Part shown: positions 15,763-21,331 of the stretch, in pieces
Position numbering within the stretch: the stretch's first letter is position 1
How the letters are laid out: each line of letters starts with the position of its first letter
Origin: Proteobacteria bacterium UBA7447
GTDB lineage: Bacteria > Pseudomonadota > Gammaproteobacteria > Arenicellales > UBA868
Direction: 5' to 3'
Length of the DNA stretch: 21,331 nt
Assembly (NCBI GenBank): GCA_002477475.1
Contig: DLPX01000076.1
Span: forward strand, 10,578 to 31,908
Program-made: the position numbers and the translations under genes
The notes under the pieces: generated by a model
Database searches by the model: none
Told to the model about the DNA's origin: nothing
The model's input: only the letters and a program-made list of their open reading frames with translations

Positions 15763-18075
15763 TTGGCTCAGGCAAAAACGAAAAACATCCGAAATTCTTC
15801 TGAGCCCGCTATCCCGCCGAGACTGATCCGACTCGGTAGAGAGATGCTCGTGATTGCGCTGGCGGCGCTCACTGGCTATCTGCTGATCTGTCTGGTTTCC
15901 TATTCATCGGCGGACCCTGGCTGGACCTCCACGGGCGATGGGGGCCCGATTCGCAATCTCGGTGGGCGCTTTGGCGCCTGGTTCGCAGATTTATTCCTGC
16001 ACGCTTTTGGCTACTCTGCGTATCTTTTCCCGCTGATTTTTGGCTTATTGAGCTCTCGGATTCTTAAAAACCGTTCGGAACCCCTGAGTCCTCAGGTTCG
16101 CGCTGTTCACGGGCTTGGGCTGGTTCTCACGGTTTTTTCGGCCTGTGGGATAGGGTTTTTGCACTTCAACGCCTCCGGCTCGACTCTGGGGTTTTCGGGC
16201 GGCGGCTGGCTTGGTCTCGTGGCAGGCGGGTGGCTTCTGGACGCGTTTGGCTCGGTAGGAGCGACGGTGATGCTTCTCGTTGCGCTCGTGGCTGGTATTT
16301 CATGGGCTCTGGATATCTCATGGTTCACTGTGATGGATCGCCTGGGAGAGAAGGTATGGCAGTGGTCTGAGAGGGCTAAAGTCTGGTTGGCCGAGATGGC
16401 TGACAAGACGCGAGGAGCAAGATCCCGCCGGCAACGCCAGGAGTCCGTCGCGGAGATCAGGCGCGAACGTGAGCACAAAGAACCGCCTCGGATCGAACCC
16501 AAAATCAAAACAGCCAAAGAAGGGGTCCGAATCCAGAAAGAAAAACAGGCCTCTATCCCGCTCTTTATTGATGGGAAGGCGCCTCAGGGAGATCTGCCAG
16601 CGCTCAAACTGCTCGATCAGCCCGAACAGCAGGGCGGAGGGTTTAGCAAAGAAACCCTAGAGACGATGTCGCGATTGGTGGAAAAGAAACTGCGTGATTT
16701 CAATGTGGATGTAACAGTGGTTTCGGTTCAACCAGGCCCTGTCATTACCCGATTCGAGATAGATCCCGCCGCCGGGGTGAAAGCCAGCCAGATTGTGGGC
16801 CTTTCGCGAGACTTGGCCCGCGCTCTGTCAGTTGTCAGCGTTCGCGTAGTCGAGAATATTCCTGGGAAAACATATATCGGTCTTGAAATCCCGAACGAGG
16901 GTCGTGAGACGGTCTTTTTGTTGGAAGGGCTTGCCTCAGAGGTCTACGAAAGTAGCAAAAGTCCTTTGACGGTTATTTTGGGAAAGGATATTGCGGGTGA
17001 AGCAATCGTTTCGGATCTTTGCAAAATGCCGCATCTCCTGATTGCGGGCACCACAGGTGCAGGCAAGTCTGTTTGCGTCAATGCGATCGTTCTGAGCATT
17101 CTTTATAAAGCGACCCCGGAGGATGTTCGAATGATTATGGTCGACCCGAAAATGCTGGAACTTTCCTCCTACGATGGGATTCCACACCTCCTGACCCCGG
17201 TTGTCACGGATATGCAGAAAGCGGCCAATTCCTTGCGGTGGTGTATCGTAGAGATGGATCGGCGTTTTAGACTGATGGCGTCACTGGGAGTGCGCAACAT
17301 CGTGGGATACAACCGTAAGGTAGAAGCGGCTATCAACAGCGGCAAACCATTGGACGATCCGCTGTATGAAACGATTCCCGGAGACGAAACGCCAGCGCCC
17401 AAGCTTGGGAAAATTCCTTACGTCGTGGTGATTGTGGATGAATTTGCAGACCTCATTATGGTCGTGGGCAAGAAGATTGAAGAGCTGATAACGCGAATAG
17501 CCCAACGAGCCCGGGCTGCGGGGATTCACTTGGTTCTGGCAACGCAACGACCTTCTGTCGATGTGGTTACGGGATTGATAAAAGCCAATATTCCGACCCG
17601 TATCGCTTTTCAGGTCTCCTCGCGGGCGGATTCGCGAACGGTGCTGGACCAGATGGGAGCCGAGCAACTGCTCGGCCATGGTGACATGCTGTTCCTCCCT
17701 CCGGGTACCGGCTTTCCGATTCGTGTCCATGGTGCTTTTGTCTCCGATCAAGAGGTTCATCGGGTTACGGAGGAGCTGAAAAAGAGTGGGGCGCCGGAGT
17801 ACCTGGAGGCCGTGATTGACAGTTCAGCATTGGGAGGGGTTGGCCCCAGTGGAGAGAGCGATGAGGCCGGGAACGGTGAGGACGATCCCCTGTACGACAA
17901 AGCGCTCGCATTTGTGACGGAGACACGCAGAGCCTCCATTTCATCGGTCCAAAGACACCTCCGTGTCGGGTACAACCGGGCTGCGCGCATGATCGAATCC
18001 ATGGAGGCCGCTGGGGCTGTGGGGCCTCTTGAAAATGGCAAACGCGAGGTGTTAGCTCCGGAGCCGACTGAGTGA
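15763..18075 (+). CDS. ftsK: FtsK DNA translocase
   Basis: FtsK is anchored at the division septum and pumps DNA to dif, activating XerCD to resolve chromosome dimers. The 770-residue protein has four N-terminal transmembrane segments (about 28-185), a short charged linker (about 210-270), and the hexameric motor: RVVENIPGKTYIGLEIPN, Walker A GTTGAGKSVCVNAIV near 429, VDPKMLELSSYDGIPHLLTPVVTD, Walker B VVIVDEFADLIMV near 557, ATQRPSVDVVTGLIKANIP and LDQMGAEQLLGHGDML. The C-terminal gamma winged-helix domain (about 705-765: DKALAFVTETRRASISSVQR, VGYNRAARMIESME) reads KOPS sites. The start is TTG with AAGAGGT 8 nt upstream; no in-frame ATG is nearby. The linker is shorter than in E. coli FtsK. 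Its TGA overlaps the lolA GTG by 4 nt. Confidence 0.96.
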   Translation: MAQAKTKNIRNSSEPAIPPRLIRLGREMLVIALAALTGYLLICLVSYSSADPGWTSTGDGGPIRNLGGRFGAWFADLFLHAFGYSAYLFPLIFGLLSSRILKNRSEPLSPQVRAVHGLGLVLTVFSACGIGFLHFNASGSTLGFSGGGWLGLVAGGWLLDAFGSVGATVMLLVALVAGISWALDISWFTVMDRLGEKVWQWSERAKVWLAEMADKTRGARSRRQRQESVAEIRREREHKEPPRIEPKIKTAKEGVRIQKEKQASIPLFIDGKAPQGDLPALKLLDQPEQQGGGFSKETLETMSRLVEKKLRDFNVDVTVVSVQPGPVITRFEIDPAAGVKASQIVGLSRDLARALSVVSVRVVENIPGKTYIGLEIPNEGRETVFLLEGLASEVYESSKSPLTVILGKDIAGEAIVSDLCKMPHLLIAGTTGAGKSVCVNAIVLSILYKATPEDVRMIMVDPKMLELSSYDGIPHLLTPVVTDMQKAANSLRWCIVEMDRRFRLMASLGVRNIVGYNRKVEAAINSGKPLDDPLYETIPGDETPAPKLGKIPYVVVIVDEFADLIMVVGKKIEELITRIAQRARAAGIHLVLATQRPSVDVVTGLIKANIPTRIAFQVSSRADSRTVLDQMGAEQLLGHGDMLFLPPGTGFPIRVHGAFVSDQEVHRVTEELKKSGAPEYLEAVIDSSALGGVGPSGESDEAGNGEDDPLYDKALAFVTETRRASISSVQRHLRVGYNRAARMIESMEAAGAVGPLENGKREVLAPEPTE

Positions 18076-18749
18076 CATCGAAGCCTAAACCCTTGACTGA
18101 GTTCAATAGGCGATCGTTCTGCCAGGCGTTGTCGCTTGGGGTCCTCGGCGGATCGCCAGTGCTGGCCTGTGTTGCATTTGCTGCAACTTCAGAGCCACTG
18201 GATGGTTTCTTCTCTCGGGTCAAGACCTTTCACGCCGTCTTTCAGCAGTCTGTTCTCACTGAAGAATTGGAACTCATCGATCAGAGTCATGGCGAGTTAT
18301 GGTTGGCGCGCCCCGGGCGGTTTAGATGGAATTACGGCACTCCCCTGGAACAGGTTGTGATGGCGGATGGTGAGAATTTGTGGATCTACGACCCGGGACT
18401 CGAGCAGGTAGTTCTTCGTGACCAAGATACCGCCCTTGGTGACACCCCGGCCGGATTACTGGCTGGGGACACGAGCCCTGGGCGCTCCTATCTGGTTGAA
18501 TCACTTGGTAACCAGGGGGGAATTGATTGGGTTTCTGTTTTCCCAAGGAACGCAGACTCTGCCTTCTCGCAGATCCAGTTCGGGTTTGAAACCGATACCT
18601 TGCGAATGGTTCAGATGCTTGATCCGCTTCAGCAAATTACTCGTATTCGTTTCAGCGATGTGGAAGTGAACATCGCGATCCCTCCTGAGAAGTTCATGCT
18701 TGAACTGTCTGAGGAAATCGACATTATTCGTGAGCCTGCAAGCGGATGA
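18072..18749 (+). CDS. lolA: LolA outer-membrane lipoprotein carrier
   Basis: LolA carries lipoproteins across the periplasm from LolCDE to LolB. The 225-residue product begins with a GTG that overlaps the ftsK stop (GTGA). The N-terminus reads FNRRSFCQALSLGVLGG..., then a likely cleavage near AFA-A around residue 36. The mature part shows FFSRVKTFHAVFQQSV, GELWLARPGRFRWNYGTP, VVMADGENLWIYDPGLEQVV, PAGLLAG and IQFGFETDTLRMVQMLDPLQQITRIRFSDV, all typical of LolA; the RPGRFRW loop is diagnostic. The RRSF pair before the hydrophobic stretch resembles a twin-arginine signal, unusual for LolA, which normally uses Sec. Its TGA overlaps the crcB ATG. In Pseudomonas, rarA usually follows lolA; it is absent here. 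Confidence 0.94.
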   Translation: MTSKPKPLTEFNRRSFCQALSLGVLGGSPVLACVAFAATSEPLDGFFSRVKTFHAVFQQSVLTEELELIDQSHGELWLARPGRFRWNYGTPLEQVVMADGENLWIYDPGLEQVVLRDQDTALGDTPAGLLAGDTSPGRSYLVESLGNQGGIDWVSVFPRNADSAFSQIQFGFETDTLRMVQMLDPLQQITRIRFSDVEVNIAIPPEKFMLELSEEIDIIREPASG

Positions 18750-19126
18750 TCGGCCAATACCTTGCTGTCGGCGCAGGCGGTGCGGTAGGAGCGATGCTTC
18801 GGTATTGGCTTGGGCTCCGCGTAACCGGGGCAATGGGGTCCACATTTCCGTGGTCCACGCTCACCGTCAACCTCATCGGATCATTCTTGGTGGGTGTTTG
18901 TATGGTGTTGATTGCAGGAAAAGCATCGGGGGCTGAGCTTTGGAGATTGGGACTGATGGTTGGGCTGCTTGGAGGATTCACCACTTTTTCAGCGTTTTCA
19001 AGCGATACTTTGGGTCTTCTCGAAGCTGAACAGTGGTTCCGGGCGATGGTCTATATCAGTGCGAGTATTCTGTTATGCATCACTGCCGCGGCGGCCGGTG
19101 TCGGCGCGGCCCGTCAGATTTTTTAG
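18746..19126 (+). CDS. crcB: CrcB/Fluc fluoride channel
   Basis: CrcB proteins form dual-topology dimers that let fluoride leave the cell. The 126-residue product has four hydrophobic helices and the family motifs GGAVGAMLRYWLG near 11-23, PWSTLTVNLIGSFLVGV near 33-50 (with the conserved Asn), and GLLGGFTTFSAFSSDT near 73-88, which holds the fluoride-lining Phe and the TTFS central element. ATG 18746 overlaps the lolA stop (ATGA), so translation is coupled. No fluoride riboswitch precedes it; expression should follow the ftsK operon. serS starts 15 bp later. Confidence 0.95.
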   Translation: MIGQYLAVGAGGAVGAMLRYWLGLRVTGAMGSTFPWSTLTVNLIGSFLVGVCMVLIAGKASGAELWRLGLMVGLLGGFTTFSAFSSDTLGLLEAEQWFRAMVYISASILLCITAAAAGVGAARQIF

Positions 19127-19141
19127 GAAGGAAGTCGGTCT

Positions 19142-20419
19142 ATGCTCGATCCTCAATTATTGCGTGCCGAGGCTGAATCGGTTGCCGAGCGCCTCACTGT
19201 CAAAAAATACATCCTGGATGTCGAAAAGCTTGGATCCCTGGAGGATCAACGAAAAGGACTTCAATCTGAGGTGCAGGACCTTCAGGCCGAGCGTAATCGG
19301 TCAGCGAAAGAAGTCGGTCGACGCAAGGCAGCCGGAGAAGATGTATCGGGCCTGATTGAAGAGACTTCGGGGCTTGCTGGGAAGATTTCTGCAATCGAGA
19401 AGGAGCTTGAGGGCGTACGCTCAGCTTTAGATGAACTGATGCATGGGATTCCAAACCTCCCGGCCGAGTCGGTTCCCTTCGGCGATAGCGATGAAGATAA
19501 TGAAGAGGTGCGTCGATGGGGGGATCCGACTACCTTCGCGTTTGAGCCTGCGGATCATGTGAGTTTGGGATCCGGGCTCGGCATGATGGATTTCGAATTG
19601 GCAGCGAAGATTACGGGCAGCCGGTTTGTTGTCATGTCCGGCGCGATCGCTCGGCTCCATCGGGCGCTTGTTCAATTCATGTTGGATCTTCACACGACAG
19701 AGCACGGGTATCAGGAAACATACGTGCCTTATCTGGTCAACGCGAATTCGCTCTTTGGGACCGGACAGTTGCCCAAGTTTGCCGAAGATCAGTTTGTGAC
19801 ATCGGGTGATCCGTCGTATTTCCTTATTCCCACGGCTGAAGTACCGGTTACCAATATTTACGCACGGGAAATTGTGTCGGAGGAAGAGTTGCCAATCCGT
19901 CATGTCTGCCACACGCCCTGCTTCAGGAGTGAGGCGGGATCCTATGGGAAAGACACCAGAGGGATGATTCGTCAACACCAGTTTGAGAAAGTGGAATTGG
20001 TTCAGTTGGTGCGGCCGGAGCACTCGTGGGATGCTCTGGAAGAGTTGACCGGACACGCTGAAACTGTGCTGCAGCGCCTGGAATTGCCCTATCGAGTGGT
20101 TACCTTATGCGGAGGAGACTTGGGGTTTTCTTCAGCCAAAACCTACGATCTGGAAGTCTGGCTGCCGGGGCAAAACCAATATCGGGAGATCTCATCGTGC
20201 AGCAATTTCGAAAGTTTTCAGGCTCGAAGGATGCAGGCGAGATGGAGAAACAACGCTACGTCAAAGCCCGAGTTATTGCATACCCTTAACGGTTCTGGCC
20301 TGGCGGTAGGCAGGACTCTGGTCGCGTTGATGGAGAACTTCCAGGACGCAAACGGAACGATCAGTATTCCCGATGCGTTACGAGCCTACATGGGTGGTCT
20401 AGAGAGCATATCCCCATAA
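19142..20419 (+). CDS. serS: Seryl-tRNA synthetase
   Basis: SerS charges tRNA-Ser with serine in the cytosol. The 425-residue product is normal in length. The N-terminal long coiled coil that binds the tRNA variable arm spans about 30-100, followed by the class II core. Visible are LPKFAEDQF and YFLIPTAEVPVTN, motif 2 CFRSEAGSYGKDTRGMIRQH near 260, FEKVELVQLV, EVWLPGQNQYREISSCSNFE, and motif 3 LNGSGLAVGRTLVALMENFQ near 380. ATG 19142 has AGGAAGGAAG about 7-16 nt upstream, the clearest Shine-Dalgarno of the operon, so it can be translated independently. It ends the ftsK-lolA-crcB-serS run and is followed immediately by a terminator. A tRNA-Ser gene begins 0.9 kb downstream. Confidence 0.98.
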   Translation: MLDPQLLRAEAESVAERLTVKKYILDVEKLGSLEDQRKGLQSEVQDLQAERNRSAKEVGRRKAAGEDVSGLIEETSGLAGKISAIEKELEGVRSALDELMHGIPNLPAESVPFGDSDEDNEEVRRWGDPTTFAFEPADHVSLGSGLGMMDFELAAKITGSRFVVMSGAIARLHRALVQFMLDLHTTEHGYQETYVPYLVNANSLFGTGQLPKFAEDQFVTSGDPSYFLIPTAEVPVTNIYAREIVSEEELPIRHVCHTPCFRSEAGSYGKDTRGMIRQHQFEKVELVQLVRPEHSWDALEELTGHAETVLQRLELPYRVVTLCGGDLGFSSAKTYDLEVWLPGQNQYREISSCSNFESFQARRMQARWRNNATSKPELLHTLNGSGLAVGRTLVALMENFQDANGTISIPDALRAYMGGLESISP

Positions 20420-20446
20420 AAAACCCCGGCGATTGGCCGGGGTTTT
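20420..20446. terminator. Bidirectional intrinsic terminator between serS and the BI-1 gene
   Basis: AAAACCCCGGC (20420-20430) and GCCGGGGTTTT (20436-20446) form a perfect 11-bp stem with a GATTG loop, starting one base after the serS stop. The stem is flanked by A-runs on the left and T-runs on the right, so it can end transcription of serS on the + strand and of the convergent BI-1 gene on the - strand. Confidence 0.93.
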
Positions 20447-20462
20447 CCTGCGCGTTGAGTTA

Positions 20463-21137
20463 TCAGTCGTCGCCCCCGAAAATACCCAATAACTGGAGCA
20501 GACTTAAGAACAGGTTGTAAATCGATACATACAGCGTAATCGTCGCCATGATGTAGTTGGTTTCTCCGCCGTGGATGATTGCGCTGGTCTGGTAAAGGAT
20601 CATTCCGCTCATCAGGATAATAAACATCGCTGATACAGCCAACGAGAGCGCGGGAATGCTGAATACAGCGGCCCCAAGTCCAGCCAAGAATGCCACTAGG
20701 ATTCCTGCAAAGAGCATGCCACCTATGAAGCTGAAATCCTTGCGCGATTTCAGCGCGTAGGCTGAAAGGCCGAGAAAGATTACGCCTGTGCCGCCCAGTG
20801 CTGTCATGACCAACTGATCTCCATTGGGAATCGCGTTGATGTAGTAGCCAACGATAGGGCCAAGTGTCAGGCCCATGAAGCCGGTAAGCGCGAATACAAA
20901 AACAAGGCCCAATGCTGAGTTTTGAAAGCGACCTGCCAGAAAAAGAAGACCAAAGTATCCCACCAGCGTAATCACCAGGCCGGGGTGGGGCCAATTCATC
21001 AGCATGGACAGACCTGCGGTCACTCCGCTGAATATCAGCGTTGCCGAGAGCAGGGCATACGTATTCTTTAAAACCTTGTTGAATTCAACGCCCTCTACTG
21101 CCGGACGTGATGCGCTCAAAGTCTGACGATTAATCAT
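20463..21137 (-). CDS. BI-1 / YccA-YbhL family inner-membrane protein
   Basis: This 224-residue protein has seven hydrophobic segments and belongs to the Bax-inhibitor-1/YccA family. Family features are NKVLKNTYALLSATLIFSG at the N-terminus, SALGLVFVFALTGFMGLTLGP in the middle, and the C-terminal GGETNYIMATITLYVSIYNL followed by FLSLLQLLGIFGG. E. coli YccA binds and restrains the FtsH protease, and other members act as pH-dependent calcium leak channels; which applies here is not known. ATG 21137 has CGGAG about 12 nt upstream, a loose spacing. It converges on serS and shares its terminator, and is divergent from the tRNA-Ser at the window end. Confidence 0.93.
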   Translation of the reverse strand: MINRQTLSASRPAVEGVEFNKVLKNTYALLSATLIFSGVTAGLSMLMNWPHPGLVITLVGYFGLLFLAGRFQNSALGLVFVFALTGFMGLTLGPIVGYYINAIPNGDQLVMTALGGTGVIFLGLSAYALKSRKDFSFIGGMLFAGILVAFLAGLGAAVFSIPALSLAVSAMFIILMSGMILYQTSAIIHGGETNYIMATITLYVSIYNLFLSLLQLLGIFGGDD

Positions 21138-21224
21138 GGTGAAAAAATCTCCGTGTTGTCGATCGAGGTTGTTACTCTCAGATATGGGTTAATTATGCCA
21201 GATTTCAACAGTTCCAAATTGTCC

Positions 21225-21245
21225 TTTCGCCACTGCTTGGCGAAA
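21225..21245. repeat. 7-bp inverted repeat at the tRNA-Ser promoter -35 region
   Basis: TTTCGCC (21225-21231) and GGCGAAA (21239-21245) are perfect inverted repeats around ACTGCTT. The pair ends 8 bp before the TATAAT box at 21254, so it covers where a -35 element should be. No T-run follows on either strand, so a terminator is unlikely; a protein-binding site is possible. Confidence 0.5.
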
Positions 21246-21253
21246 AATAGTTC

Positions 21254-21259
21254 TATAAT
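21254..21259 (+). promoter_or_regulatory. -10 box of the tRNA-Ser promoter
   Basis: A perfect TATAAT lies 50 bp before the tRNA. Hexamers at 16-18 bp upstream (around 21230-21237) do not resemble TTGACA; TTGGCG at 21237-21242 is only 11 bp away. The sequence just downstream is very GC-rich, like the discriminators of stringently controlled stable-RNA promoters, though here the GC run is long. Confidence 0.55.
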
Positions 21260-21261
21260 TT

Positions 21262-21281
21262 CGCCCGCGCCCGCGCCCGCG
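21262..21281 (+). repeat. CGCCCG hexanucleotide tandem repeat, 3.3 copies
   Basis: CGCCCG is repeated three times and followed by CG, directly after the -10 box and across the predicted transcription start of the tRNA-Ser. Such a short tandem repeat can change copy number by slippage, which would shift the discriminator or leader length. Confidence 0.85.
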
Positions 21282-21309
21282 TATCGCTTTTCGCGCACGC
21301 CGCGGGCAC

Positions 21310-21331
21310 GGAGAGGTGGCAGAGTGGTCGA
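21310..21331 (+). tRNA. tRNA-Ser, 5' end only (cut by the window edge)
   Basis: The last 22 bases, beginning GGAGAGGTGGCAGAG and continuing to the window edge, match the acceptor strand and D-arm start typical of bacterial tRNA-Ser. The anticodon is outside the window, so the isoacceptor cannot be stated. Confidence 0.82.

Noticed and set aside
18600..18745. Fluoride riboswitch before crcB
   Set aside because: crcB overlaps lolA, so the upstream region is coding, and I see no crcB-motif fold there.
1..21331. Insertion sequences, phage genes, CRISPR arrays, toxin-antitoxin pairs
   Set aside because: No transposase or integrase motif, no regularly spaced repeats, and no small gene pair fits; nearly all sequence is covered by recognisable genes.

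Overview
The window is a contiguous stretch of gammaproteobacterial chromosome. This rests on gene content and order: a WbpL/WbpM pair closing an O-antigen block; mfd followed by a CsiV-type gene; ispD-ispF; trxB divergent from ftsK-lolA-(crcB)-serS; a BI-1/YccA gene; and the start of a tRNA-Ser. The trxB/ftsK/lolA/serS and mfd/csiV-like arrangements recall the Pseudomonadales/Oceanospirillales side of the class. I cannot name a genus. Base composition is mid-range by eye, and TTG or GTG starts are common. There is no transposase, integrase, CRISPR array or phage gene.

Region 1 (1-8743, + strand) is the end of a surface-polysaccharide cluster. It holds a large multi-domain GT2 glycosyltransferase cut at its 5' end by the window edge, a GtrB/ArnC-like polyprenyl-phosphate glycosyltransferase, and an unusual fusion of a WbbL-like GT2 with a degenerate NAD-dependent epimerase-like domain. 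These are followed by a WbpL-type initiating transferase and a WbpM-type UDP-GlcNAc 4,6-dehydratase. The likely logic is that WbpM makes the UDP-keto-sugar precursor, WbpL loads the first sugar-phosphate on undecaprenyl phosphate, and the GT2 enzymes extend or decorate the chain. A 9-bp hairpin followed by a T-rich stretch sits over the convergent stop codons of wbpM and the next gene and probably ends this operon.

Region 2 (8751-12891, - strand) is mfd (transcription-repair coupling factor), overlapping by 11 nt a downstream CsiV-family secreted protein. Region 3 (12961-14147, +) is ispD-ispF of the MEP isoprenoid pathway, divergent from mfd and overlapping tail-to-tail with an Smr-domain gene. 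Region 4 (14125-15609, -) is trxB followed by that Smr gene. Region 5 (15763-20419, +) is a tight ftsK-lolA-crcB-serS operon joined by 4-nt overlaps, ending in a strong bidirectional terminator shared with the convergent BI-1/YccA gene (20463-21137, -). The last 22 bases are the 5' end of a tRNA-Ser, preceded by a TATAAT box, a 7-bp inverted repeat and a GC hexanucleotide repeat.

Most of the window is conserved housekeeping sequence, and I do not see an obvious undescribed system. The items most worth a second look are the GT2-epimerase fusion with a sharply A-rich, rare-codon island inside it, the palindrome at the start of the ftsK leader, the apparent twin-arginine signal on LolA, the missing rarA between lolA and serS, and the inverted repeat at the tRNA-Ser promoter. 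No gene-free stretch exceeds 300 bases; the longest gaps are about 172 bp (21138-21309) and 153 bp (15610-15762).
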